A DNA stretch of 64,000 nt from Novosphingobium percolationis (GCF_020179425.1 NZ_JAILYM010000005.1:124001-188000), one strand, 5' to 3'. Positions 27,961-37,378 are shown, numbered from the stretch's first letter. Notes: generated from the letters alone by a model not told the origin. Made by a program: numbers and translations.

Positions 27961-28920
27961 TTACTTCGCGGGCTGGAGCTTGGTGTTGAGCACCCAGCCC
28001 ACGTTGTCATTCTCGTCGGCCACTTCCCACCACAGCCCGTTCTTGTTGCCGGTGGGATAGACGATCGATCCGGGCGCCAGCGTGCGGATAACGCCGCCGG
28101 TCGGCGCGGGCGCCTTGCGCAGGATCACGGGCGCGATCGCGGAAAAGCTCTTGGTCGGGCTGGCTTCGGCCGTGCCCGCATCGCCCGCCTGCACGCCGCC
28201 CAGTTCGGTGACGAGCTTGGAATAGGCGTCGATGAAGGCCAGCGTCACGATGCGGCCGATATCGGTGTTGTCATAGCCGCCGCCGACCGCGCCCACGCCG
28301 ATCCCGCCGAAGAAGCCCCCACCCGCGCCAAAGCTGATGTCGTTCTTGGCGGCATAGCCTTCGACCGTGGCGATGGTCTCGGTGGTGCGCACGTTGGTCA
28401 CCGAAAGCACGGTGTTGGCTTCCAGCTTCTTGCTGCGGATCCCGCCGAGCAGGCCACCGAACGGCCCGCCGATGATCCCGCCGATGGCCCCTGCGGCACC
28501 CGACCCCTGCGCATTGCCGTTCGCCGCCTGCACTTCGGCCACCAGCACGTAATCGGCCGCCTTGATCTGGTTCTGCCCGACGTTCGAGCCGCGCTGCAGC
28601 CCCATGCTGCCACCGATGTTGCGCTCCAGCTTCGCTGCATCGAGGCCCGAGCCGCGATCGACCAGGTTGAAGCAGCCCGAACGCTGGACGATGACCTTGA
28701 GCAGCTTCTGCGGCGGCGCGAGGCTGAACTGCGTCCAGCCGCTGGGATCGTCGCCATCGATGATCGAGATCGTGCCCAGCTTGCGCACGCAATGCGGCAC
28801 GTCGGCCTGCGCCTTGCGCTGAAGCTGTTCCGCGTTCGAGGCCTTGGCCTGCCTCGGTTCGGCAAAGGCGGGCGTCGCCAGCAGCGAAAGAATGGCGACG
28901 GAAGAAATCAGCTTCGACAT
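27961..28920 (-). CDS. CsgG/HfaB-like secreted protein with C-terminal SH3-like domain
   Basis: A 319-residue exported protein (signal peptide to AFAEP). Residues ~40-240 resemble CsgG-type proteins: VQRSGCFNLVDRGSGLDAAKLER, ADYVLVAEVQ, a Gly-rich region, LSVTNVRTTETIATVEGYA, and VTLAFIDAYSKLV. A C-terminal bacterial SH3-like domain follows (RTLAPGSIVYPTGNKNGLWWEV). There is no lipobox, unlike true CsgG. It may be a periplasmic or outer-membrane assembly factor; no curli or holdfast genes adjoin it. It converges on the GH51 gene with 7 bp between stops. Confidence 0.75.
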   Translation of the reverse strand: MSKLISSVAILSLLATPAFAEPRQAKASNAEQLQRKAQADVPHCVRKLGTISIIDGDDPSGWTQFSLAPPQKLLKVIVQRSGCFNLVDRGSGLDAAKLERNIGGSMGLQRGSNVGQNQIKAADYVLVAEVQAANGNAQGSGAAGAIGGIIGGPFGGLLGGIRSKKLEANTVLSVTNVRTTETIATVEGYAAKNDISFGAGGGFFGGIGVGAVGGGYDNTDIGRIVTLAFIDAYSKLVTELGGVQAGDAGTAEASPTKSFSAIAPVILRKAPAPTGGVIRTLAPGSIVYPTGNKNGLWWEVADENDNVGWVLNTKLQPAK

Positions 28921-29032
28921 GACAGGCCCCCCTTGGCCAAGGAATCGGTTGCGATTGCTGTCCTTGCCGAAGATTTAGACACGAAGATGTGACGAAGACA
29001 ACTTTCCCGCAGAAAACGCCGGTCGCCGTGAC

Positions 29033-29992
29033 TTAGACGCGATGCGCCGCCGCGACGCTGAAACGCCATGCATCGCCGCGCGCATCGCCCCGCACACCCG
29101 CCAACGTGGCGATGCCGCCGGCTTGCAGCGCATCGTGCCAACGCGCCACGTCCCGCCCGCGCGGCACCGATCGCCCCAGCCGCGCCACCACGCTTTCCAG
29201 AACGCGCAGGGCCACAGCGCGCGGCGCATCGGGGCGCCACAACAGCGCGTCACCCTCGTCGCGCACCTGGGCCAGCGCCAGCGCCGCCGCCCAGTCGAGC
29301 GCCGCGTCCGCCTCGGCCAGATGGGCGGCGCTGGCGGCAAGGCGCTCGGCCTTCAGCCAATCCGACGCCGCCAGCCCCTGCCGCACGCGCACGCGTTCGA
29401 ACCGGGCATCGCGGTTCGAAGGATCGTCCGCCGCCTCGATGCCCGCCTGCGCGATAACGTCGGCCAGTTCCGCCCTTCGCCAGCCCAGCAGCGGGCGCAG
29501 CAGCGGCAGATGGGGGTGTCCCGGCGTCATCGTGCGGGGCCGCATTCCGGCAAGCCCGCGCACCCCGGCGCCCCGGTTGAGACGCATCGCCAGCGTCTCC
29601 GCCTGATCGTCGGCATGATGGGCGACGACCAGCGCCGCCAACCCTTCGCGCCCGGCCCAGTCGCCCAGCGCCGCATACCGCGCCGCCCGCGCGCGTTCCT
29701 GAACGCCCGTGCCAGGGGCGAGCGCCAGCGTCAGCGTGGTATGCGGGATCGCGCGCGCGGCGCACAACGCAGCCACAGCGCCCGCCTCGTGCGCGCTTTC
29801 CGGTCGCAGGCCGTGGTCAACGGTCGCCACGGCAAAGTCGTGCGGCGCGACTTCGTGCATCAGCAACAGCAGCGCCACGCTGTCCGGCCCGCCCGAAACG
29901 GCAAGTCCCAGCCGCGCGCGCCCTTCCGGCCGAAGCGCCGCAAGATCACGCGCGAAGCGGGTCGTCAGTGTATCAATTGCCCCGTCCTCAAT
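29033..29992 (-). CDS. tilS: tRNA(Ile)-lysidine synthase TilS, start codon unusual
   Basis: TilS converts C34 of the CAU-anticodon tRNA-Ile to lysidine with ATP and lysine. The PP-loop LGLAVSGGPDSVALLL, VDHGLRPESAHEA, HHADDQAETLAMRLNRGAG and the GMRPRT loop are all visible. Length (~315-319 residues) fits the short alphaproteobacterial form. No ATG, GTG or TTG lies in frame between the cpoB stop and the PP-loop. The nearest candidates are two ATT codons (29992, overlapping the cpoB TGA; and 29977, with GAGG/GGGG upstream). Canonical codons occur only far upstream, inside cpoB. The coordinates use the first ATT and are tentative at this end. Confidence 0.88.
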   Translation of the reverse strand: MEDGAIDTLTTRFARDLAALRPEGRARLGLAVSGGPDSVALLLLMHEVAPHDFAVATVDHGLRPESAHEAGAVAALCAARAIPHTTLTLALAPGTGVQERARAARYAALGDWAGREGLAALVVAHHADDQAETLAMRLNRGAGVRGLAGMRPRTMTPGHPHLPLLRPLLGWRRAELADVIAQAGIEAADDPSNRDARFERVRVRQGLAASDWLKAERLAASAAHLAEADAALDWAAALALAQVRDEGDALLWRPDAPRAVALRVLESVVARLGRSVPRGRDVARWHDALQAGGIATLAGVRGDARGDAWRFSVAAAHRV

Positions 29993-30989
29993 TGCACGTG
30001 ACGGCCTTGCTCGCGGCGTCGAGCTGGCTCTTGAGCCGCCCTGCCGCTTCGGCCGGATAGACGTTGCGGAACTCGGCAAAGGCCACGCAGGCGCGGCGCG
30101 TTTCCTTGAGCTTTGCCATCGCCACGCCAAGGTACAGCAGGCTGTCGGCCGCACGCTCGCCCTGCTTGTCGGACTGGTAGTTCTGCAGGAACCACTGCGC
30201 TGCCGTGCCGGGCTTGTTATCGTCGAGATAGGCGCGGCCCAGCAGGTTGCGCACATAGCTGATGCGCTTGTGCTTGGGATATTGCTCGGCGGTGCGCGTC
30301 AGCTGCTGCTGCGCCTCGGGGAAGAACTTGGCTTCCCACAGGCGATAGCCATAGCTGTATTCGTCCTCGCCCGCATCGCCGGTCGAGGGCTTGGCGATCG
30401 CCTCGACCGCCGCGACGCGGTCTGCCGGCGCGCCGACCGGCTTGGGAGCCAGCGGCGGGGCGGGCCGTGTCGTCGGCGCAGGCGCCGGCTTTGCCACGCC
30501 TGTCGACGCAGGCTTCGTCGCCATCGGCGCGGCGGCGGCGGGCACGGGCGACAGGGCTGGCGCACTTTCAGCCGCAGCGGGCGCCGTTGCAGCAGGCGGC
30601 GGCGGCTCGAGCGCGGCGATCCGCGCCTCAAGCTTGGTCATGCGATTCTGCCCTTCCTCGCTGGCGGCGGTCAGGCGCTGCAACTGCGCCTCGACCGCGT
30701 CCATCCGCGCGAGCAGGTCGGCCACGGGGGTGGAGGCAGGCGCGCCGACAGGCGCTGCAGGCGCAACTTGCGGCGCAGTGATCTCGGGCCCGAAGGTCTT
30801 GCCCGCGCCATCGGGAAACACCTTGCGCTGCACCGCGCGCAATTCGGCCTCGATCTTGCGCAGGCGCGCCTCGGCCGGGTCCTGCGCCTGCGCCATGGCA
30901 GGCGTCGGCAAGGCCATCGGCGTGGCGGTGGCCATCAGGCCCAGAGCCAGCGCCGCGCGAGCGGCGCGGCCGCGGAAAATCGTCGTCAT
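29988..30989 (-). CDS. cpoB: Tol-Pal system protein YbgF/CpoB
   Basis: A 333-residue periplasmic protein. It has a signal peptide (cut near AMAQAQ), an N-terminal coiled-coil (LRKIEAELRAVQRKVF, then LLARMDAVEAQLQRLTAASEE), a Pro/Ala-rich linker (~residues 135-190) and C-terminal TPR repeats beginning YGYRLWEAKFFPEAQQQL and ending VTCN. CpoB coordinates peptidoglycan synthesis with outer-membrane constriction via Tol-Pal. tilS directly follows, as in the conserved pal-ybgF-tilS order; tolB and pal are not upstream here. Confidence 0.85.
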   Translation of the reverse strand: MTTIFRGRAARAALALGLMATATPMALPTPAMAQAQDPAEARLRKIEAELRAVQRKVFPDGAGKTFGPEITAPQVAPAAPVGAPASTPVADLLARMDAVEAQLQRLTAASEEGQNRMTKLEARIAALEPPPPAATAPAAAESAPALSPVPAAAAPMATKPASTGVAKPAPAPTTRPAPPLAPKPVGAPADRVAAVEAIAKPSTGDAGEDEYSYGYRLWEAKFFPEAQQQLTRTAEQYPKHKRISYVRNLLGRAYLDDNKPGTAAQWFLQNYQSDKQGERAADSLLYLGVAMAKLKETRRACVAFAEFRNVYPAEAAGRLKSQLDAASKAVTCN

Positions 30990-31088
30990 CGTAACTCCCG
31001 TCTGTCCACCGGCACGAGACGGGCGCCCCTCCCGCGCATGGCCGGTCCGCCTGATGTGCCGCAGGCCGCGCCGCTTGTCGAGCCGCGC

Positions 31089-32024
31089 TTAGCGCGTGGC
31101 GGTGGATGCCGGAGCCGGAGTCGCGGCCTGAGTCGCAGGCGCAGGGCCAGACACTGCGGCAGGCACGGCGGCGGATGGCGCTGGCCGCGCCAGCAGCGCA
31201 GGTCCATCAACGGGCACGTTCTTCATGATTCCCTCGCGCTCGGCCAGCCGCGGCACGGCGCGCCCGCCCACGGTGATCGCCAGCGCATCGGGTCGCCCGG
31301 TCCACAGCACCGGCCCCTGCACATCGGTGGGCAGGGTGAAGCTTTCGCCCTTCGCCATCTGCTTCTGCATGAGCTGCTTGCCCGCGCCGTCGCTGAACTT
31401 GACCCACACGCCGTCTTCGAGCGATGTGAACACCACCGGACTGGTCGCGGCCACGGCAACCGGCGTAGCCACCTTCGCCACCGGCCGGGCCGCCGGGACG
31501 GCGGATGCGGACGGGCCGACCAGCGGGGGCAGCTCGGCCGAGGGCCAGTAATAGCTGCGCCACAGGCCCACGCCCAGCACGACGATCCCCACCGCCAGCG
31601 CCAGCGCCAGCCAGGTCAGCAGGCGCGAGGGCGTCTTGGCCGGATCGTCGACGTCAAACTGGTTGATCTTGCGCGGTTCGGGCGCAGGCGCGCTGGCATC
31701 CAGCTCGCGCCGGATCGCGCTGGCGATCTCGGCCTGATCGAGCCCGACCTCGCGCGCGATGCTGCGGGTAAAGCCCAGCACATAGGGCCGCCCCGGCAGC
31801 GTGGCGTGATCGCCCGCTTCCAGCGCCTCGATATGGCGCGTGGTGATGCGCGTGCGCACCGACAGGTCCTTGATCGAAAGGCCCATGCCCTCGCGCGCGG
31901 CGCGCAGGCGACTGCCCACCGAAGCGAACGGTCCCGGCACGACGACTCCCGAAGCAGCCGCAGGCTCGTCCGGCACGTTCTCGATACCGTCGGCTCCGGC
32001 CACGGCGCGACTCCCGTTCTTCAT
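31089..32024 (-). CDS. RodZ-like protein (HTH + DUF4115)
   Basis: A 311-residue protein with a cytoplasmic Cro/CI-type helix-turn-helix (LRAAREGMGLSIKDLSVRT and TRHIEALEAGDHATLPGRPYV, residues ~40-95), one transmembrane helix (WLALALAVGIVVLGVGLW), and a periplasmic DUF4115 domain (GVWVKFSDGAGKQLMQKQM and GESFTLP) followed by an Ala/Pro-rich tail. This architecture is that of RodZ, which links MreB to the cell envelope and controls rod shape. mreB is not in the window. The start at 32024 has an AAGAAG upstream. Confidence 0.82.
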   Translation of the reverse strand: MKNGSRAVAGADGIENVPDEPAAASGVVVPGPFASVGSRLRAAREGMGLSIKDLSVRTRITTRHIEALEAGDHATLPGRPYVLGFTRSIAREVGLDQAEIASAIRRELDASAPAPEPRKINQFDVDDPAKTPSRLLTWLALALAVGIVVLGVGLWRSYYWPSAELPPLVGPSASAVPAARPVAKVATPVAVAATSPVVFTSLEDGVWVKFSDGAGKQLMQKQMAKGESFTLPTDVQGPVLWTGRPDALAITVGGRAVPRLAEREGIMKNVPVDGPALLARPAPSAAVPAAVSGPAPATQAATPAPASTATR

Positions 32025-32157
32025 TGTCTTCTTGGCAACCCTGGTTCTAAGCGCCCCACCGGCAAACGATCCCGCTTGCCGCGACAATGTCAACGCCTGA
32101 TGACGTCACGATGGCGGGACCGGCGACGAAATGCGCGGTTAACCCCACGAACGGTCG

Positions 32158-34437
32158 TCAGTCGCACTCTATTCCGCGGAAGAACGCCCATTCGGCGATG
32201 GCCGAGCGCAAGTCGGGCGGCGGTGCGGCCAGCCAGCCGTCCATCGCCGCGCGAATCTCGCGCACGTCGATCTTGCGCACCAGTTCCTTGACCGGGCCGA
32301 CCGCGGCCGGGGTGATCGACAGGCGCGTGATGCCAAGGCCCAGGAGCGCCAGCGCCTCCAACCGCCGTCCGCCCATCTCGCCGCAGACGGTCACGTCGGT
32401 GCCGAAGGGCGCAACCGTCACCACCGCGCGCCGCAGGAAGCGCAGGATCGCGGGGCTGATCCAGTCATACCGCTCTGCCAGCTTCGGATTGGCGCGATCG
32501 GCGGCGAACAGGAACTGCGTCAGGTCGTTGGTGCCCACCGAGAGGAACGACAGCCGCGGCGCGAGGATATCGAGGCACTCGGCAAGCGCGGGCACTTCCA
32601 GCATCGCGCCATAGCGGATCGCTTCGGGCAGCAGCTTCTTCTGCCTCTTCAGGAACGCCAGCTGGCTGTCGAACACCGCCTTGGCCGCGTCGAACTCCCA
32701 CGGCTCGGTCACCATCGGGAACATGACGTTGAGCGTGCGCCCGCCCGCCGCTTCGAGCAACGCGCGCGCCTGCACCTTCAACAGCCCGTCGCGTTCGAGC
32801 GCGACGCGCAGCGCGCGCCAGCCCATCGCCGGGTTCTCCTCGGTCTCGCCGTCGTTGTGGCGCAGATAGGGCAGCACCTTGTCGCCGCCGATATCGACGG
32901 TGCGGAACACCACCGGCTTGTCGCCGGCAGCCTCGAGCACGTCGCGATAGAGCCGGGTCTGGCGTTCGCGCGCAGGCAGCGTGGCGGAAACGAGGAACTG
33001 GAACTCGGTGCGGAACAGGCCGATCCCGTCCGCGCCGGTCATCGCCAGCGCAGGCATGTCGTCGCGCAGCCCTGCGTTCATCATCACCGTCACGCGCGTG
33101 CCGTCGCGCGTCAGCGGCTCGACATCGCGCAGCGTGGCATAGTGCGCCTGCCGCTCGCGGTTCTTGGCAAAGCGGGTCTCGAAAGCCTCGACCAGCGCGG
33201 GCGCGGGCCGCACGTCGACCACGCCCTGGTCGCCATCGAGCAGCAACTGGTCGCCATCGCGCACCTTGCCGCGCAAGCTCTTGACCCGACCGACCACGGG
33301 AATGCCCATGGCCCGCGCCACGATCACCACGTGCGCCGTCAGCGAGCCTTCTTCCAGAATCACGCCCTTGAGCCGCCGCCGGTCGTATTCGAGCAGTTCG
33401 GCCGGCCCCAGGTTGCGCGCGATCAGGATCGCGTCGCCCTTCAACCCCATGCTGGCGGCGGTGCCGAGCTGGCCCGACACGATCCGCAGCAGGCGGTTCG
33501 ACAGGTCCTCCAGATCGTGCATCCGGTCAGCGAGCAGCGCGTCGTCGATCTGGCGCATCCGCATCCGCGTGCGCTGCTGCACGCGCTCGATCGCGGCTTC
33601 CGCGGTCAGCCCTGAATCGATCGCTTCGTTGATCCGGCGGGTCCAGCCTTCGTCATAGGCGAACATGCGATAGGTCTCGAGCACCTCCTCGTGCTCGCCG
33701 CCCACGCCGAATTCGGCCTGGCTGGCCATGCGGTCGATCTGTTCGCGCATCTTGTCGAAGGCGTGGATCACGCGCTGGCGCTCGGCCTCGGTATCCTCGG
33801 CGACGACGTGCTCGATCGTGACGCGCGGCTGGTGGAACACCGCAACGCCGCTGGCGAGGCCCTTGACCAGCGTCAGCCCCTTCAGCCGCTCCGGCCCGGT
33901 GAGGTGCGCGGGCACGCCCAGCACTTCCTCTTCATCGATCAGCTCGGCATTGGCGATCAGCTCGGACAGCACCATCGCCACGGTCTGCAGCGCCTCGATC
34001 TCCACCTCTTCGTAGCGGCGCGGCTCGACATGCTGCACAGCGACCACGCCGACGGCGCGCTCGCGCCGCACGATCGGCACGCCCGCGAAGGAATGGAAGC
34101 GCTCTTCCCCGGTTTCCGGGCGGAACGCGAAGTCGGGGTGCGCCGCCGCCTCGGCAAGGTTCAGTGTCTCGATATTGGCGGCGATCGTGCCGACCAGGCC
34201 CTCGCCCACCGCCAGCCGGGTGACGTGGACCGCCGCCTGGTTGAGCCCGCGCGTGGCGAAGAGTTCGAGCATCCCTTCGCGCAGCAGGTAGATCGAGCAG
34301 ACCTCGCTATCGAGGTTTTCGCCGATCACCTCGACAATCTGGTTGAGCTTGGCCTGGGCGTTGCTGCGCGAGGCCATGACCTCGTGGAGCGAGGTCAGGA
34401 TGGCGCGGGCGGATGCGACGGCAGAGAGCATGGCCAT
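32158..34437 (-). CDS. ptsP: phosphoenolpyruvate-protein phosphotransferase PtsP (EI-Ntr)
   Basis: A 759-residue enzyme that starts the nitrogen-type PTS relay, passing phosphate from PEP to NPr and then to PtsN. The N-terminal GAF domain is seen at residues ~1-165 (VCSIYLLREGMLELFATRGL, SFAGVPIVRRERAVGVVAV). Then come the PEP-utilising N domain, the phospho-histidine segment GSLTAHVVIVARAMGIP, and the C-terminal TIM barrel with ADGIGLFRTEFQFL, VFRTVDIGGDK and FLSVGTNDLTQFLFAADR. ptsN is also in this window at 39.1-39.6 kb. Two adjacent in-frame ATGs exist at the start. Confidence 0.95.
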   Translation of the reverse strand: MAMLSAVASARAILTSLHEVMASRSNAQAKLNQIVEVIGENLDSEVCSIYLLREGMLELFATRGLNQAAVHVTRLAVGEGLVGTIAANIETLNLAEAAAHPDFAFRPETGEERFHSFAGVPIVRRERAVGVVAVQHVEPRRYEEVEIEALQTVAMVLSELIANAELIDEEEVLGVPAHLTGPERLKGLTLVKGLASGVAVFHQPRVTIEHVVAEDTEAERQRVIHAFDKMREQIDRMASQAEFGVGGEHEEVLETYRMFAYDEGWTRRINEAIDSGLTAEAAIERVQQRTRMRMRQIDDALLADRMHDLEDLSNRLLRIVSGQLGTAASMGLKGDAILIARNLGPAELLEYDRRRLKGVILEEGSLTAHVVIVARAMGIPVVGRVKSLRGKVRDGDQLLLDGDQGVVDVRPAPALVEAFETRFAKNRERQAHYATLRDVEPLTRDGTRVTVMMNAGLRDDMPALAMTGADGIGLFRTEFQFLVSATLPARERQTRLYRDVLEAAGDKPVVFRTVDIGGDKVLPYLRHNDGETEENPAMGWRALRVALERDGLLKVQARALLEAAGGRTLNVMFPMVTEPWEFDAAKAVFDSQLAFLKRQKKLLPEAIRYGAMLEVPALAECLDILAPRLSFLSVGTNDLTQFLFAADRANPKLAERYDWISPAILRFLRRAVVTVAPFGTDVTVCGEMGGRRLEALALLGLGITRLSITPAAVGPVKELVRKIDVREIRAAMDGWLAAPPPDLRSAIAEWAFFRGIECD

Positions 34438-34575
34438 GGCCTAGCCTAGCGGCGCGCGCTTGCAAACGGCAAGCACCGCCCAAAGCGATGCAATCGTCGT
34501 CACAGCGGTTCGAGAGGGAAAATTCGTATGCCCGAATGCCGGGGTAGCGAAGCGCGAGGTCATTCCAGACGCAAA

Positions 34576-34600
34576 GACCGGCCCGTGAAGGGCCGGCCAC
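34576..34600 (-). terminator. hairpin downstream of the first DUF465 gene
   Basis: CCGGCCC (34578-34584) pairs with GGGCCGG (34590-34596). It lies just past the stop of the minus-strand DUF465 gene and is followed on that strand by a short T-containing tract. A moderate terminator. Confidence 0.5.
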
Positions 34601-34618
34601 GTGCGCAATGCAGGCACA

Positions 34619-34777
34619 TCAATGTCGCTGGGTAAGCTCTTCCTTGATGCGCAACTTGCGCTTCTTCAGTTCCATCACGAGGACATCGTCGGGGACAGGT
34701 CGCGCCATTTCTTCGGCAATGCGGCGTTCAAGGCCGGCGTGCTTGGTCTGCAAGGCGCTGACATGCGATGTTTCCAT
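34619..34777 (-). CDS. DUF465 (YdcH-like) small protein
   Basis: A 52-residue helical protein: METSHVSALQTKHAGLERRI, then ELKKRKLRIKEELTQ, the conserved basic C-terminal block of DUF465. The start has a perfect AGGAGG 7 bases upstream. Function is unknown. It is divergent from a second member of the same family at 35050, with a 272 bp gap. Confidence 0.85.
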   Translation of the reverse strand: METSHVSALQTKHAGLERRIAEEMARPVPDDVLVMELKKRKLRIKEELTQRH

Positions 34778-35049
34778 GCGGATACCTCCTGGTGGGTGTT
34801 TTCCCGTCCACTGTCCCCGCGCGCGAAACGCATCCCCCGCGCGGGGATCGCTTGGCGACCGCCCCGACTGTGAATTTCGTTGCGACTCGAGTGCCGTGGC
34901 GACTCGACTCGATCCGGTCCGGTGCGGGCGCGTTGTCATGCTCCCATATTCGCCGTATCTTGCAAGCCAAACCGCGTCGGGCTGCGGCGGCTCCGGGTTG
35001 GTCCGTATGTGGGGACGGGCCCTGTGCTTTGCCGTATGGGAGTATTGGT
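34778..35049. promoter_or_regulatory. divergent control region between the two DUF465 genes
   Basis: A 272 bp gap between two divergently transcribed paralogues. No gene is supported. Promoters for both must be here, but specific boxes are not clear. Confidence 0.5.
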
Positions 35050-35247
35050 GTGACCGAAGACGAAATGCGCAAGCGACTCGAAACGCTGCGCCTTGAACAC
35101 CGCGATCTCGACGCCGCGATCGATGCCCTGACCAACGCCGGCGTGCACGACCAGATCCAGATCGCCCGCCTGAAGAAGCGCAAGTTGCGCCTGAAGGACC
35201 AGATGTCGATGCTCGAGGATTACCTGATCCCGGACATTATCGCCTGA
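35050..35247 (+). CDS. DUF465 (YdcH-like) small protein, second copy
   Basis: A 65-residue protein starting at a GTG with GGGAG 7 bases upstream. It has the same layout as the divergent copy: MRKRLETLRLEHRDLDAAI, then IARLKKRKLRLKDQMSMLED. It is slightly longer, with a C-terminal YLIPDIIA extension. Function is unknown. rcdA follows on the same strand. Confidence 0.88.
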   Translation: MTEDEMRKRLETLRLEHRDLDAAIDALTNAGVHDQIQIARLKKRKLRLKDQMSMLEDYLIPDIIA

Positions 35248-35374
35248 TGTCAGCGCCTTGATCGAACCCCTGTGAATCCGCCCTTCGTGCCGTAACGAGA
35301 CATGGCCGGGATGGCGGCATCATCGGCCCGCACAAGTGTTGAGCAGGGGCCGCCAACCGTCCTATCTGCCGCCC

Positions 35375-35866
35375 ATGGAGCGGACGCCGAGCATCAATCC
35401 CCGCATCGTGGAAGGCCTCTATGCCGAGGCGCTGGTCCTCGCCGACGAAGTGCGCGCGCGCTTCGAACGGCTGCGCGCGCAGGACTTTGCCCGCATTGCC
35501 ATCCTCGATTCGGGCCGCGATTGCCCGGCGGACGATGTCGCCCGCGTCCAGCTCAGCTGCGAGGCGCTGCGCACCACCACGCGGGTGATGCATTGCCTGG
35601 CCTGGCTGCTCAACCATCGCGCCCATTTCGCGGGCGAGCTGACCGAGCTGCAGTTGCGCCGCCACGGTCGGCTCGTCGCCAATTTTCCTGCCAGCGACGC
35701 CGCCGCGCTCGCGCTTCTGCCGGCCGAGGCCCGGATGCTGGTCCACGAAAGCGAACGGCTCTACGAACGCATCATGCGGCTCGAACGCGCCTGGCGTCGC
35801 CCTGCCCCCCCGCGCGAGGCGAGCGCGATCGACCGGCTGCGCCAACGGCTCGCCGCCGCATCCTGA
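35375..35866 (+). CDS. rcdA: DUF1465 protein, RcdA-like regulator of CtrA degradation
   Basis: A 163-residue helical protein with the DUF1465 pattern: IVEGLYAEALVLADEVR at the start, a LSCEALRTTTRVMHCLAWLLN helix, and VHESERLYERIMRLE near the end. In Caulobacter the DUF1465 protein RcdA is an adaptor in the ClpXP pathway that degrades the cell-cycle regulator CtrA. The family match is clear; the same role here is inference. ATG 35375 gives a family-like start. Confidence 0.82.
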   Translation: MERTPSINPRIVEGLYAEALVLADEVRARFERLRAQDFARIAILDSGRDCPADDVARVQLSCEALRTTTRVMHCLAWLLNHRAHFAGELTELQLRRHGRLVANFPASDAAALALLPAEARMLVHESERLYERIMRLERAWRRPAPPREASAIDRLRQRLAAAS

Positions 35867-35932
35867 AGGGCGTTTGCGCAGCCCGGCCTTTCGCCTATTC
35901 CCACGCGGACGCGACAGCACGACGGAGCGACG

Positions 35933-37378
35933 ATGCAGGCCCATCGGGCAAGATCGGCCATGGCAGGACTGCTCGCCGCAGCGACCAGCGTCGCCATGCT
36001 GTTCGCGATCGCGCGGCGCAGCCCGTGGTACGATGAATACTACACGCTCTACGTCACCCGGCCGGGCCTGCCATTGCGCGAAGCCTGGCCGATGTGGCTG
36101 GCCGACAACCACCCGCCGCTGTTCTATGCGCTCGCATGGGCGAGCAACGCGCTCGGCATCGCGGCCGAACCGCGGCGCCTGCTGAATCTGGCGATAGCGC
36201 TCGCCGTCGCGCTCGCGCTGGCGGCGCTTGCCGCGCGCCGCCCGCGCTTGCGCACCACGCTGTTCGCCTACGCCACCGGGCTTGCCGCCAGCGCGCCCCT
36301 CATCGACCGCGTGGCCGAACTGCGCGGCAATTTCCTCGCGCTGGCGGCAGGTGCGATCGCGGTCGCCGCGCTGGTCGCGCTCGTGCAGCCGGGACGCCTG
36401 TCCCGCCGGGGTGCGCTGGCGCTTGGGGCGACGCTGGCGCTGGCGTGGTCGGTTCACCTCGCCGCGACGGTGATCGTGGGCGCGCTGGCGCTCGCCTTCG
36501 CGCTGCGCCTGTGGCTGGCGGGCGACCGCACGGCGGCCCTGCGCTTCCTCGCGATCTGCGCGCTGGCTGGGGTCCCCTTCGTCGCGAGCATGGGCCTGCA
36601 GGCCTCGACCATCGCCACCAATACGCGCAGCTTCTGGATTCCTGGCGGGCTGTCCGCCGCGCGCTGGGTGATCGAAGGCCAGCTCCTGGCGGCGCTTTCG
36701 GCCAACCCGGCGCTGACCCTGGCAGGATCGGCAGGTCTTGTCCGGCTCGCCCTGCAGGACTTGCGCGCGCGGCGATTATCGCCGGACAGCGCGACGGTGG
36801 CGGCCCTCGCTGGCGGCCTTGCACTGGCGCTCGCGCTGCTGGTCGCCATCCACCTCGTGCGGCCCTTCGTGATCGACCGCTACTTCGTCACGATCCACCC
36901 GATCATCGCCATGATCCTGGCGCTGGGAACGGCGCGGCTGGCACGCGAAATGACGCGCGGGCGACTGCTTCTCGACCTCTGCCTTGTCGCAGTGGCACTG
37001 CTGGCGCTCGCCCACAACGTGACGCGCACGCTCGCCCGCCCCGGTTGGGACGGGACGGCGGCGCGAATCGCGCGGATCGTCGCCCGCTGCCCGCAGACAC
37101 AGGTAATCGCCGACTTGCGCTGGAATGCCGATGTGATGGCGCTGCCGCCGGTGGAAAACCGCGCGGTTGTGCCTTGGGCCTATGCCCAGGTCGCCGCGCG
37201 CCACCATTTCGCGCTTACGGATTCAGCGCGTCGCGAAGGGCCCTGCCCGACGATCTACTGGGCCGAACACGTCGCCGCGCGCCGTGCTTCGCCCGCGCAG
37301 GTTGCGGCGGCGATCGGGGTGCGGGGCGGACGACTGGAACGGATCGGCGACGGCTGGATCTTCATCACGCAGCCATAG
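35933..37378 (+). CDS. GT-C fold glycosyltransferase family 39-like membrane protein
   Basis: A 481-residue polytopic protein with about 10-11 hydrophobic segments. In the first periplasmic loop is an acidic catalytic motif (WYDEYYT), followed by NHPPLFYALAW in the next loop, as in ArnT/PMT-like lipid-linked sugar transferases. A ~110-residue soluble C-terminal part contains a possible disulfide (ARCPQTQV and GPCPTIYW). It likely moves a sugar from a polyprenyl carrier to a surface acceptor, but donor and acceptor are unknown. Confidence 0.75.
   Translation: MQAHRARSAMAGLLAAATSVAMLFAIARRSPWYDEYYTLYVTRPGLPLREAWPMWLADNHPPLFYALAWASNALGIAAEPRRLLNLAIALAVALALAALAARRPRLRTTLFAYATGLAASAPLIDRVAELRGNFLALAAGAIAVAALVALVQPGRLSRRGALALGATLALAWSVHLAATVIVGALALAFALRLWLAGDRTAALRFLAICALAGVPFVASMGLQASTIATNTRSFWIPGGLSAARWVIEGQLLAALSANPALTLAGSAGLVRLALQDLRARRLSPDSATVAALAGGLALALALLVAIHLVRPFVIDRYFVTIHPIIAMILALGTARLAREMTRGRLLLDLCLVAVALLALAHNVTRTLARPGWDGTAARIARIVARCPQTQVIADLRWNADVMALPPVENRAVVPWAYAQVAARHHFALTDSARREGPCPTIYWAEHVAARRASPAQVAAAIGVRGGRLERIGDGWIFITQP

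Noticed and set aside
29709..32291. An 860-codon plus-strand frame over tilS, cpoB and the RodZ-like gene
   Set aside because: It runs across three real minus-strand genes and shows only low-complexity sequence.
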